Of a stretch of 64,000 nt of DNA, positions 24,549 to 33,467 are shown one piece after another. Both the position numbers and the translations under genes were made by a program. Position 1 is the first letter of the stretch; each line of letters opens with the position of its first letter. Origin of the DNA: Sedimentimonas flavescens (lineage in GTDB: Bacteria; Pseudomonadota; Alphaproteobacteria; Rhodobacterales; Rhodobacteraceae); NCBI RefSeq assembly GCF_019264375.1, contig NZ_JAHVAI010000010.1, forward strand, positions 62,001-126,000, given 5' to 3'. The notes below the pieces were generated by a model. That model had not been told where the DNA came from, searched no databases, and saw only the letters and a list, made by a program, of their open reading frames with translations.

Positions 24549-25555
24549 TCGGCGGCCTCAGCCTGACCCGAGACCTGCGCGGCGACGCTGGCAATGACCG
24601 AGGCAAGGTTTTCGCCGCGCGCACGGGCCGCGAAATTCAGCGCCATACGATGCGTCAGCACCGGGCGCGCCATGGCCAGCACATCCTCGACCGAAGGCGC
24701 AAGGCGGCCATTGATCAGCGCCCGCGCGCGCGCCGTCAGCATCAGCGCCTGCGCGGCGCGCGGCCCCGGCCCCCAGGCCAGCGCCTCATTGACGATGGCG
24801 GCGCTGTCGGCCTCACCGGGGCGGCAGGCGCGCACCAGATCGAGGATCAACTCCAGCACGCTTTCGCCCACCGGCATGCGACGCACGATCTCTTGCGCGG
24901 TGATCAGCTCATCTGGCGTAAAGACGGCATGGGCCTCGGCCATCGAGGCGCCGGTGGTCGCCAGAAGAATGTCGCGCTCGGTCGCGCGGTCGGGGTAATC
25001 CACGTCGATCTGCACAAGGAAGCGGTCTAGCTGCGCCTCGGGCAGCGGATATGTCCCTTCCTGCTCGATCGGGTTTTGCGTGGCAAGCACATGGAACGGG
25101 CGGCCAAGCGGGTGATGCACCCCGGCGATGGTCACCTCTTTTTCCTGCATCGCCTGCAACAGCGCCGATTGGGTGCGCGGGCTGGCGCGGTTGATCTCAT
25201 CGGCCATCAAAAGTTGGCAGAAGACCGGGCCGGGAATAAAGCGAAACGCCCGACTGCCATCGGCGGCGGTTTCCAGCACTTCCGAGCCGAGAATATCGGC
25301 AGGCATCAGGTCGGGCGTGAACTGGATCCGGCTGGAGCTGAGCCCCATCACGGTCGACAGCGTATCGACCAGCAGCGTCTTTCCCAGACCCGGCAGGCCC
25401 ACCAAAAGCGCGTGCCCGCCCGACAAAAGCGCAGAGAGCACCAGTTCCACCACGCGCTCCTGCCCGATGAAGCGGCGGTTGATCGAGGCCCGCGCCAGAC
25501 CGAGCCTTTCCCCCAGACGCTCGATTTCAGCGACAAGATCGGCAGGCTCGGACAT
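24545..25555 (-). CDS. MoxR family AAA+ ATPase
   Basis: This 336-residue ATPase of the MoxR group has Walker A GLPGLGKT near residue 58, the Walker B region DEINRASPRTQSALLQAMQE and sensor residues in ATQNPIEQEGTYPLPEAQLD. MoxR proteins act as chaperones that activate partner complexes. This one is the first gene of a four-gene, fully overlapping operon, so its partners are almost certainly the DUF58 and DUF4159 proteins. The promoter must lie in the 71-base gap shared with DUF1285. Confidence 0.95.
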   Translation of the reverse strand: MSEPADLVAEIERLGERLGLARASINRRFIGQERVVELVLSALLSGGHALLVGLPGLGKTLLVDTLSTVMGLSSSRIQFTPDLMPADILGSEVLETAADGSRAFRFIPGPVFCQLLMADEINRASPRTQSALLQAMQEKEVTIAGVHHPLGRPFHVLATQNPIEQEGTYPLPEAQLDRFLVQIDVDYPDRATERDILLATTGASMAEAHAVFTPDELITAQEIVRRMPVGESVLELILDLVRACRPGEADSAAIVNEALAWGPGPRAAQALMLTARARALINGRLAPSVEDVLAMARPVLTHRMALNFAARARGENLASVIASVAAQVSGQAEAAE

Positions 25556-25626
25556 GACAAAGGCTCCCCAGAGGTTATATCGTCAGGAAAACAGATATTT
25601 GTTCCGGACCCAAACGCAAAGCGACC

Positions 25627-26223
25627 ATGACCGACGATCAGCCCCCACAAAATGCCGTGAAAGCCCCATCGGCCGAAGGGCTCGCCCAGGCGGCGGGCAA
25701 GGCCTCGAAAAAGGGGCCGCCGCCGGTGCACCTTTGGAACCCGCCCTTTTGCGGCGATCTGGATATGGAGATCCGCCGCGACGGCACATGGTTCTACCTT
25801 GGCACGCCCATTGGGCGGCAGCCGCTGGTGAAGCTGTTCGCCTCGATCCTCAAGCTTGAGGACGGCGAGTATTTCCTTGTGACCCCCGTCGAGAAGGTGG
25901 GCATCCGTGTTGTCGATGCGCCTTTCGTTGCGGTCGATTGCACCGTTTCCGGGGCGGGTGAGGCGCAGGATCTGACCTTCACCACCAATGTCGGCGATAG
26001 CGTCACCGCGGGCGCCGAGAACCCGATCCGCGTGGTGCGCGCACCCGATGGCGAGCCTTCGCCCTATGTCCATATCCGGCGCGGGCTTGAGGCGCTGATC
26101 GACCGCAAGACCTTCTACCGGCTGATCGACATCGCCGTGCCCGGCCCGCATGAGGGGCAGGACTGGCTTGGCCTGTGGTCGAGCGGGCAGTTCTTTCCGG
26201 TGATCCCGATGGCCGAGCTGTGA
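25627..26223 (+). CDS. DUF1285 domain-containing protein
   Basis: The 198-residue cytosolic protein matches DUF1285. A Gly/Lys-rich leader of about 40 residues is followed by the motif PPFCGDLDMEIRRDGTWFYL, then GTPIGRQPLVKLFASIL and a C-terminal beta domain. The family is conserved in proteobacteria without an established function. The gene is divergent from the MoxR operon and is followed after one base by the hydroxypyruvate isomerase-like gene, so the two form an operon. Confidence 0.9.
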   Translation: MTDDQPPQNAVKAPSAEGLAQAAGKASKKGPPPVHLWNPPFCGDLDMEIRRDGTWFYLGTPIGRQPLVKLFASILKLEDGEYFLVTPVEKVGIRVVDAPFVAVDCTVSGAGEAQDLTFTTNVGDSVTAGAENPIRVVRAPDGEPSPYVHIRRGLEALIDRKTFYRLIDIAVPGPHEGQDWLGLWSSGQFFPVIPMAEL

Positions 26224-26224
26224 C

Positions 26225-26986
26225 GTGCCGCGATTTGCCGCCAACCTGACATTCCTGTTCACCGAGAGGCCATTCCTTGATCGCTTCGCCGCCGCCCGCG
26301 CGGCAGGGTTCGACGCGGTCGAGGCACTGTTTCCCTACGATCACCCGGCGCAGAGCGTGCGCGACCGCCTTGACGCGGCCAGCCTGCACCTTGTGCTGAT
26401 CAACACGCCTGCCGCAGACTGGGCCGATGGCGGGCGCGGCTGCGCGGCCATTCCGGGACAAGAAGACCGCTTCCGGCGCGAGTTCGCGCAGGCCCAGGAC
26501 TATGCCGAGGCGCTTGGCGCGGGGCTTGTACATATCATGTCGGGGTTGGCCTCGGGCCCCGAGGCGCGGGAATGCTATCTGCGCAATCTCGAATGGGCCG
26601 CGGCACAGGTGCCGGCCCGGCGCCTCACGATCGAGCCGATCAACCCGATCGACATGCCGGGCTATTTCCTGAACGATTTCACGCAGGCCGGGGCGATACT
26701 GAATGAACTCGCCGCGCCGAACCTGCATCTGCAATTCGACGCCTACCACGCTCATCGGATCATCGGTGACGTGAACGCCGCCTGGCGGCGATACGGCCAG
26801 CGCGCCGCGCATATCCAGATCGCAGGTTATCCGGGACGGCAGGAACCGACGGGCGGTCTGATCGACTATCCCGCCTTCTTCTCGCAGCTTGATGCCGAAG
26901 GTTACGTCGGCCATGTCAGCGCCGAGTATTTCCCTGCGGGCGATACTGCCGAGGGGCTTGGCTGGTTCAGTAAGGCGAAGGGCTAG
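26225..26986 (+). CDS. hyi: Hydroxypyruvate isomerase-like TIM-barrel protein
   Basis: The 253-residue protein is a xylose-isomerase-like TIM barrel of the Hyi group (FAANLTFLF start, GFDAVEALFPYDH, TIEPINPIDMPGYF and LQFDAYHAHRI). The metal-binding Glu, Asp and His positions are present. Hyi interconverts hydroxypyruvate and tartronate semialdehyde in glyoxylate metabolism, which would fit with glcDEF about 8 kb away. Members of this family also act on other 3-carbon or sugar keto acids. The start is GTG 26225. Its last 20 bases overlap the convergent efflux gene. Confidence 0.82.
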   Translation: MPRFAANLTFLFTERPFLDRFAAARAAGFDAVEALFPYDHPAQSVRDRLDAASLHLVLINTPAADWADGGRGCAAIPGQEDRFRREFAQAQDYAEALGAGLVHIMSGLASGPEARECYLRNLEWAAAQVPARRLTIEPINPIDMPGYFLNDFTQAGAILNELAAPNLHLQFDAYHAHRIIGDVNAAWRRYGQRAAHIQIAGYPGRQEPTGGLIDYPAFFSQLDAEGYVGHVSAEYFPAGDTAEGLGWFSKAKG

Positions 26987-27905
26987 GACAGGCGCCCTCG
27001 TGATCCGCGCAGCCGCGCGCGGGCGTTTCGGGTTCCAGCGTGACATGGGTCAGGCCCATCTCCTCGGCCAGCATCTGCTTGGCCCGCGCGATCACCTCGG
27101 CGAAATCCGCGCCCTCGGTCAGCACCAGATGCGCCTCGAGCGAGCTGCGCTTCTCGTCGATCTGCCACAGGTGGACGTGATGCACGCTCTCGATACCCTC
27201 CAGCGCAGTCAGGCGGCGGGTGACGTCAGTCGCGTCGCGCCGCTCGGGCGCGCCCAACATCAGGATGCGCAGCACAGGGCGCAGATCGCCCGCCACATGC
27301 CACAGGATGAACAGCGAAATCCCGATCGTCAGGAGCGGGTCCACAAGGCGCCAATCGTAGAGAAGGATCAGCACGCCCCCCACGATCACCGCGACCGAGG
27401 CGCCGGCATCGGCCAGGTTATGCATGAAAGCCGCGCGGATATTCAGGCTGTCCTTCGAGAGCCGCCAGGTCAAAGCCGCCGTGCCCAGGTCGATCACCAG
27501 CGCAAGACCCGCCAGCCAGACCACGATCCAGCCATCGACGCCGGGCGGATCGATCAGACGCCCGGCGGCCTCGGCCATCAGCCAGATCGCAACGATGACC
27601 AGCGCGACGTAATTCACCAGTGCGGCGACCACCTCGGCGCGCGCCCAGCCAAAGCTCATGGCGGCATCGGCCCCGCGCCGTGCCAGCCGCCGCGCGCCGA
27701 AAGCCAGCACCAGCGCCGCCGCGTCCGAGAAGTTATGCACCCCGTCGGCAATCAGCGCCACCGATCCGGCAATCAGCCCGCCCGCGATCTGCGCGAAGGT
27801 CAGCCCAACGTTGATCGCCACCGCCCAGGCAACCTGCCGGTCGCCCGCATCGGGGCTGATGTGATGGTGGTGGTGATGACCGTGGTGGTCATGATCGTGG
27901 GGCAT
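26967..27905 (-). CDS. Cation diffusion facilitator (Zn/Co/Cd efflux) transporter
   Basis: This 312-residue CDF family antiporter has six predicted membrane helices and a cytosolic C-terminal domain. It opens with a histidine-rich stretch (HDHDHHGHHHHHH, residues 3-15). The transport-site motifs HNFSD (helix 2) and HNLAD (helix 5) match the Zn-type HxxxD pair. It would export zinc or a similar divalent ion. The stop region overlaps the convergent hyi gene by 20 bases. Confidence 0.92.
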   Translation of the reverse strand: MPHDHDHHGHHHHHHISPDAGDRQVAWAVAINVGLTFAQIAGGLIAGSVALIADGVHNFSDAAALVLAFGARRLARRGADAAMSFGWARAEVVAALVNYVALVIVAIWLMAEAAGRLIDPPGVDGWIVVWLAGLALVIDLGTAALTWRLSKDSLNIRAAFMHNLADAGASVAVIVGGVLILLYDWRLVDPLLTIGISLFILWHVAGDLRPVLRILMLGAPERRDATDVTRRLTALEGIESVHHVHLWQIDEKRSSLEAHLVLTEGADFAEVIARAKQMLAEEMGLTHVTLEPETPARGCADHEGACPSPSPY

Positions 27906-28125
27906 AGGGTCACTCTACCGGGATCGGGGGCGAAGTCACTCGCAGCTTTGCCGCATCTGTGCACCGGTGAACAGGGGCCGATGCCGTGCCTGTTTCGGAC
28001 GGGCCAACACGAATGCGCGATCACCCGGCCTTCCGCAAGCTCGGGCGCCCCGCGACGATCCTGTCAGTTACGCTTCCCCTTCAGCCTGATGCTGGCAGTG
28101 CGGACGACCCGCGCCTGACCGGCCC

Positions 28126-30984
28126 TCAGTGCGCCTCGGCCCAGCTGGCGCCGGTGCCGGCATCGACGACAAGCGGCACCGACAGATGAACTGCCGGATC
28201 GGCCGCCCCCTCCATCGTTGCGCGCGCGGCCGCGATCAGCGCCTCGGTCGCGCCTTCCTCGACCTCGAAGATCAATTCGTCGTGCACCTGCAAGAGCATG
28301 GTCGCGGGCAGTCCGCGGATCGCGTCAGGCATACGCACCATGGCGCGGCGGATCACATCGGCGGCGGCGCCCTGAATCGGCGCGTTGATCGCTGCGCGCT
28401 TGGCGAAACCCGCACCCGGCCCCTTGGCGTTGATCTCGGGCGTGTGGATGCGGCGACCGAACAGCGTTTCGACAAAGCCGTTTTCCTTCGCGAAAGCCAC
28501 GGTGTCGTCCATGTATTTGCGTATGCCGGGGAAACGCTCGAAATAGCGATCGATGAAGCGCTGCGCCTCGGCGCGCGGAATGCGCAGGTTGCGCGCTAGG
28601 CCAAAGCCCGAGATGCCGTAGATGACTCCAAAGTTGATCGCCTTGGCCTGACGGCGGATCATCGGGTCCATGCCCTCGATCGGCACGTTGAACATCTCTG
28701 ACGCCGTCATCGCGTGAATATCCAGGCCCTCGCGGAAGGCCTCTTTCATCGCGGGCAGGTCAGCGACATGGGCGAGGATGCGCAGCTCGATCTGGCTGTA
28801 GTCGAGGCTGACGATCGTCATCCCCGGCCCGGCCACGAAAGCCTCGCGGATGCGGCGGCCCTCGTCGCTGCGCACGGGGATGTTTTGCAGGTTCGGATCG
28901 GTCGAGGCCAGACGCCCGGTGTTCGCGCCTGCGATGCTGTAGGACGTATGCACGCGCCCGGTTTCCGGGTTCACATGGCCCTGAAGCGCGTCCGTATAGG
29001 TCGATTTCAGCTTCGAGATCTGCCGCCAGTCGAGCACTTTCGAGGAAAGCGCGGCCGCCTTGGGCTGATCCTCCATCGTGGTGATGTCCTCAAGCAAATC
29101 GGCGCCGGTGGAATAGGCGCCGGTCTTGCCCTTGGTCCCGCCCGGAACACCGATCTGGTCAAAGAGGATCTCGCCCAACTGCTTGGGCGAGCCCACGTTG
29201 AAGGGCTGGCCCGCAAGGTCCTGAATTTCAGCCTCCAGCGCCGCCATTTTCTGGGCAAAAGCGTTCGACATCCGCGCCAGAACCTGCGCATCGACGCGCA
29301 CGCCCGCCATCTCCATATCAGCCAGAACGGGCACCAGCGGGCGCTCTTCGGTTTCGTAGATCGTGGTGGCGCGGGCGCGGTGCAGCATCGGCTTGAAGCG
29401 GGCCCACAGGCGCAGCGTGATGTCGGCATCCTCGGCCGCATAGGCCACGGCCTTGTCGATCTCGACCTTGTCGAAGGTGATCTGCGCCTTGCCCGTCCCC
29501 AGCAATTCCTTGATCGGGATCGGGCGATGATCGAGATAACGCTCCGACAGCTCATCCATGCCGTGGTTATGCAGCCCCGAGAACATCGCGTAACTCATCA
29601 GCATTGTGTCGTCGAAAGGCGCAACGCGGATGCCGTGGCGAGCGAATATCTTGAGGTCATACTTCATGTTCTGCCCGATCTTGAGGATCGCTTCGTCCTC
29701 AAGCACAGGTTTGAGCAGCGCCAGCGCCGCATCCAGATCCATCTGCCCCGGCGCGCGGGCGGTGCCGCCGAAAAGATCGTCGCCCCCTGTGGTATGGCCA
29801 AGCGGGATATAGGCGGCCTTGCCTGCGACCGAGCAGATCGACACGCCGACCAGATCGGCACGCATCTCGTCAAGGCTGGTGGTTTCGGTATCGACGGCAA
29901 GCCAGCCCAGGGCGCGGGCCTCGCTCAGCCAGGCTTGCAGGGTTTCACCATCGCGGATGCAGACATAGGCCGAGGTATCGAAGGGCGCCTCAGGCACGGC
30001 CGTGGGTTCCAGGCGCGGCTGCGGGGCGGCACCTGCGGCCCAACGCGCGGCGGCATCGACCCCGGCGGGTTCCATCGGCGGCAGGGTCGGTGCCTCGACC
30101 CCGAAGCGATCCGCGACGCGCTTGGTCAGCGTGCGGAACTCCATGAGGTTGAGGAATGCCATCAGCTCTTCGGGGTTCGGATCCTTGACCTCAAGGCTCT
30201 CCAGCGTGAAATCGAGCGGCGCGTGATCGTCCAGCGTCACAAGGCGCTTCGAGACCCGGATCTGGTCGGCGAAGTCGATCAGTGTCTGGCGCCGTTTGGG
30301 CTGCTTGATCTCTTCGGCGCGGGCCAGCAGCGTTTCCAGATCGCCGTATTCGTTGATCAGAAGCGCCGCCGTCTTGATCCCGATCCCCGGCGCGCCGGGC
30401 ACGTTATCGACCGAGTCGCCCGCCAGCGCCTGCACGTCGATCACCCGATCCGGGCGCACGCCGAACTTGGCCTCGACCTCATTGGGGCCGATGCGCAGGT
30501 TCTTCATCGCATCGAGCATCTCGACCCCACCGCCGATCAGCTGCATCAGATCCTTGTCCGACGAGATGATGGTGACGCGCCCGCCGGCCTCGCGGGCCTC
30601 GCGCGCAAGGGTGGCGATGATGTCGTCGGCCTCGAAACCCTCGGTCTCGATACAGGGCAGGTTGAAGGCGCGCGTCGCGTCGCGGGTCAGGGGGAACTGC
30701 GGGCGCAGATCCTCGGGCGGCGGCGGGCGGTTGGCCTTGTATTCGGGGAAGATCTCGTTGCGGAAGGTCTTGGAGCTATAGTCGAAGATCACCGCCGCAT
30801 GGGTCGGCGCATCGGGGCCCTTGGCCTCTTCGATATAGCGAAAGATCATGTTGGCAAAGCCCGCGACGGCCCCCACCGGCAGCCCGTCCGACTTGCGCGT
30901 CAGCGGCGGCAGCGCATGATAGGCGCGGAAGATGAAAGCCGAGCCGTCGATCAGATGCAGATGGCAGCCTTTGCCGAATGCCAT
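28126..30984 (-). CDS. polA: DNA polymerase I
   Basis: The 952-residue enzyme fills gaps and removes RNA primers during replication and repair. Three domains are visible: the 5'-3' exonuclease (residues 1-300), a 3'-5' exonuclease with the DxE motif in VDTETTSLDEM (near 360) and the polymerase domain. The polymerase has motif A VSLDYSQIELRILAHVA, motif B RRQAKAINFGVIYG and motif C LLQVHDELIFEV. The proofreading motif is intact. The gene stands alone. Confidence 0.97.
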   Translation of the reverse strand: MAFGKGCHLHLIDGSAFIFRAYHALPPLTRKSDGLPVGAVAGFANMIFRYIEEAKGPDAPTHAAVIFDYSSKTFRNEIFPEYKANRPPPPEDLRPQFPLTRDATRAFNLPCIETEGFEADDIIATLAREAREAGGRVTIISSDKDLMQLIGGGVEMLDAMKNLRIGPNEVEAKFGVRPDRVIDVQALAGDSVDNVPGAPGIGIKTAALLINEYGDLETLLARAEEIKQPKRRQTLIDFADQIRVSKRLVTLDDHAPLDFTLESLEVKDPNPEELMAFLNLMEFRTLTKRVADRFGVEAPTLPPMEPAGVDAAARWAAGAAPQPRLEPTAVPEAPFDTSAYVCIRDGETLQAWLSEARALGWLAVDTETTSLDEMRADLVGVSICSVAGKAAYIPLGHTTGGDDLFGGTARAPGQMDLDAALALLKPVLEDEAILKIGQNMKYDLKIFARHGIRVAPFDDTMLMSYAMFSGLHNHGMDELSERYLDHRPIPIKELLGTGKAQITFDKVEIDKAVAYAAEDADITLRLWARFKPMLHRARATTIYETEERPLVPVLADMEMAGVRVDAQVLARMSNAFAQKMAALEAEIQDLAGQPFNVGSPKQLGEILFDQIGVPGGTKGKTGAYSTGADLLEDITTMEDQPKAAALSSKVLDWRQISKLKSTYTDALQGHVNPETGRVHTSYSIAGANTGRLASTDPNLQNIPVRSDEGRRIREAFVAGPGMTIVSLDYSQIELRILAHVADLPAMKEAFREGLDIHAMTASEMFNVPIEGMDPMIRRQAKAINFGVIYGISGFGLARNLRIPRAEAQRFIDRYFERFPGIRKYMDDTVAFAKENGFVETLFGRRIHTPEINAKGPGAGFAKRAAINAPIQGAAADVIRRAMVRMPDAIRGLPATMLLQVHDELIFEVEEGATEALIAAARATMEGAADPAVHLSVPLVVDAGTGASWAEAH

Positions 30985-31042
30985 GGGGTCCTCCGTGTCG
31001 CGTTGACCCGTTCTGCCATAGCCCGCGCCGGGCCGAAACCCG

Positions 31043-31070
31043 CAAACGAAAAGCGGCCCCGAAGGGCCGC
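31043..31070 (-). terminator. Rho-independent terminator after the zinc-finger gene
   Basis: On the minus strand GCGGCCC-TTCG-GGGCCGC (31070-31053) is followed by TTTTCGTTTG. It lies 21 bases past the stop of the zinc-finger gene and just before polA, so it separates the two. Confidence 0.9.
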
Positions 31071-31091
31071 CTGCGAACCGATCAAAGGCGA

Positions 31092-31277
31092 TCAGTGATC
31101 GTCATGCGCGTGATCGCGGTCGATCACGAATTTCTTGTCGCAGTAGGGGCACTCGACCTCGCCGCTGTCATGCGGGATGGTCAGGTAGACGCGCGGATGG
31201 CCCAGGGCCCCCTCGCCGCCGTCACAGGCGACCTTCCAGGTGGTGACAACTTGGGTCTCGGGGGCGGCGATGGTCAT
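31092..31277 (-). CDS. Small zinc-finger domain protein (CHCC type)
   Basis: The 61-residue protein has one Cys near residue 16 (KVACDGGEG), a His in [10 protein letters not shown] and a CPYC pair near residue 44. This is the Cys-His-Cys-Cys arrangement of the zf-CHCC family, related to the NDUFS6 subunit of complex I. It ends in a His/Asp tail. It probably binds zinc in the cytosol. In alphaproteobacteria such small proteins are found near respiratory or unrelated genes, so no partner is assigned. ATG 31277 has a GGAG upstream; the longer frame was rejected. Confidence 0.82.
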   Translation of the reverse strand: MTIAAPETQVVTTWKVACDGGEGALGHPRVYLTIPHDSGEVECPYCDKKFVIDRDHAHDDH

Positions 31278-31352
31278 GAGCTGGCTCCGGCAGTCTGGTT
31301 CGACCGCGCATATTAGCGATTGTGCCCTTCGGGGCAAGAGGGTGCGGCCGGT

Positions 31353-31733
31353 TCAGCCGCGCGAAAGCATCCGCCCCAGAACGCGACCGGCGAGAATATG
31401 CATGTGGAAATGCGGCACGTCCTGCACGCCATGCTCGCCCGAGTTGGTGATCGCGCGGAAGCCCATGCCGCCCTCGCCGGGTTCAATCCCCAGCATTTTG
31501 CAGACCTGCCCGGCGGTGCGGTAGAAGTCGAGGACCTCCGCATCGCTTGCTTCGTTCGAGAAATGATCGAAGGTCGCGTAAGGCCCCTTGGGGATCACCA
31601 GCACATGATCGGGGGCCTGCGGAGCGATATCGCGGAACGCCAGCGTGTGCTCGGTCTCCAGAACGGTGTTGTTCGGGATCTCGCCGCGCAGGATGCGCGC
31701 GAAGATATTCGTCGGGTCATAGGCATAGGCCAC
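31353..31733 (-). CDS. HIT family (histidine triad) hydrolase
   Basis: This 126-residue HINT-type nucleotide hydrolase has the triad HFHMHIL near residue 108, with the catalytic central His, and the N-terminal DxTNIFARILRGEIP stretch typical of the branch. Such enzymes cleave adenosine 5'-phosphoramidates or related nucleotides. It follows the GT14 gene by 12 bases on the same strand and is likely cotranscribed, although no functional tie is obvious. Confidence 0.93.
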   Translation of the reverse strand: MAYAYDPTNIFARILRGEIPNNTVLETEHTLAFRDIAPQAPDHVLVIPKGPYATFDHFSNEASDAEVLDFYRTAGQVCKMLGIEPGEGGMGFRAITNSGEHGVQDVPHFHMHILAGRVLGRMLSRG

Positions 31734-31745
31734 GGGGGAATCTCC

Positions 31746-33320
31746 TCAGTCCAGAAACAGATATTCGGTTGCGGCGATCTCATGCGCAAGATCGCGATCG
31801 ACACCCAGAAAGCGCGCGATCGGCAGGGCGTTTTCGCGCGGCGTGGCGCCCTGGCGAATGTGCTCGAATGCGGGGAACCCGGCATCGCGCATCCGGTCGC
31901 TTTCGAATTTCAGATCGAAGCGGATGGTCGGCAAGAGCCGTTCGATCACCCCGGCGGGCGATTGCTCTCCGGCAAGCCCCACGCGGCGGGCATGGCCGAT
32001 CAGGTAATCGTCGGTGAAATCGCATTCGATCTCGAGGATACGCGCATCCACCCGGTCGGCGGAAAGATCGCGCAGCAGTTCGAACTCGGCCGGGTCCACG
32101 CAGATCAACAGGCGGTCGGTGCGGTGATAGTCGAACAGCATCCGCAACAGCGCCCTGCGATGACGGTTGCGCTTGGAAAGCGTGGTCTCGATCCCGCCGA
32201 GTGCCGGCAAGGGGCACAGTTCGTTGAACAGGTATTCGACGCGCGGGATGCCCGCCCTGGCGCCCGCCTGTTCGACCAGCCGCTTGGCGACATGCCATTT
32301 CTTGCACACAACGACATAGAGCGTCCGCTCGCGGCCAAGCGAGGATTCGACCTCCCAGAAGCGCGGCGCGAACCGACGCCCGATGCGCCCGCGTCCGGTC
32401 AGGAAGGAAAACAGCGCCCGCCCTTCGCCCGAGATCGAAAAGGCGCGGGCGGTCTCGTGCCACAGCTCCCCCAGCCGCGTCTTGAGATCAGCCGCATCCG
32501 GGCTGATCTTGCGGGCAAACAGAAAATCCTGCCCCAGCAGCAGATCGTAGTGATCGTTATAGAAGGTCACCGGCATCCCGTAGTCGGTGAACATAAGGAA
32601 GGTCGGCGTGCGGCTGCGGATCTCCCGGTCGGGCACGAGATGGCGCACGAGGGTCTGAAAGAAGGTCTCGTCCGGGATCCAGGTCGTCTTGAAGAACCGC
32701 ATCACCGCAGGGCGGACGCGGCAGAACTCCAGCACCGCCTCGACGGTCTGGCGGCGCAGGCACCACCATTGCGAGCCGATCATCATCTGCAGATCCTCGG
32801 GAACCTTGCGGGTCATCCCAAGCGCGCGCTGGATCTCGTAGCTCTTGTAGAACAGCCACTTGCTCTGGCGCTCGTTGAAGACGTGGCGGTAGATCAGCCG
32901 GTCCTCGCGCATCCCGGTCTTGATCCAGCCCGAGGTGAAGAAATCGACGCTTTCGATGTAATCGACATCCTCGGCATCGAGGAAATCATGCACATATTCC
33001 GCCGTCTTGATCGGCAGGCAATCGCCCGAGATCAAGTAGAAATGCGTCGCCTGCGGGAAGGCATCGACCGCCGCCTTCACCGCCTCAAGCGTCGCCGCGA
33101 CAAGGCTCCACTCCCCCCAACCGCATTTGACCCTGCGGCGCGCGAAGGCGATCGACGGATCGTCCGCCAACGCCGTCTGAATACGCGCGAAATCGGCCTG
33201 ACTCGCGCGGGCATCGAAGTGGATCGAGACGAAATCGCCCTCGGAGGACAGCCTGCGCGCCTGGGAAATGACCCCCTCGGGGTCCTTGTGGGTCAGCAGG
33301 ATGAAGGCGATCTTTGCCAT
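31746..33320 (-). CDS. GT14 (core-2/I-branching type) glycosyltransferase with DUF5928
   Basis: The 524-residue protein has an N-terminal GT14 domain (about residues 1-250) related to eukaryotic beta-1,6-N-acetylglucosaminyltransferases and peptide xylosyltransferases. Visible motifs are KIAFILLTHKDP, GWGEWSLVAATLEAV and HFYLISGDCLPIK. The rest is the DUF5928 domain found fused to it in Rhodobacteraceae. There is no signal peptide or membrane helix. It is divergent from a sulfotransferase, which suggests both build a sulfated surface glycan. Neither acceptor nor donor can be read from the sequence. Confidence 0.85.
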   Translation of the reverse strand: MAKIAFILLTHKDPEGVISQARRLSSEGDFVSIHFDARASQADFARIQTALADDPSIAFARRRVKCGWGEWSLVAATLEAVKAAVDAFPQATHFYLISGDCLPIKTAEYVHDFLDAEDVDYIESVDFFTSGWIKTGMREDRLIYRHVFNERQSKWLFYKSYEIQRALGMTRKVPEDLQMMIGSQWWCLRRQTVEAVLEFCRVRPAVMRFFKTTWIPDETFFQTLVRHLVPDREIRSRTPTFLMFTDYGMPVTFYNDHYDLLLGQDFLFARKISPDAADLKTRLGELWHETARAFSISGEGRALFSFLTGRGRIGRRFAPRFWEVESSLGRERTLYVVVCKKWHVAKRLVEQAGARAGIPRVEYLFNELCPLPALGGIETTLSKRNRHRRALLRMLFDYHRTDRLLICVDPAEFELLRDLSADRVDARILEIECDFTDDYLIGHARRVGLAGEQSPAGVIERLLPTIRFDLKFESDRMRDAGFPAFEHIRQGATPRENALPIARFLGVDRDLAHEIAATEYLFLD

Positions 33321-33467
33321 ATCGAACGTGGTCTGCGCCGGTTGAAGAAGTTGCGGCGTCTAGATAATGCCAGTCACCGTTGAAATGACAGGGGTTCTCT
33401 GCTCTTTAGGGAAGTATTTACGACGTTCCACCATTGTCCGGACTCGGAACGCTTGAGGAGTGTATTG

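Noticed and set aside
28714-31098. Long plus-strand open frame (794 codons) opposite polA
   Set aside because: It is a mirror frame produced by GC-rich third codon positions. The product is Arg/His/Gly-rich with no recognisable motif, and polA is certain on the other strand.
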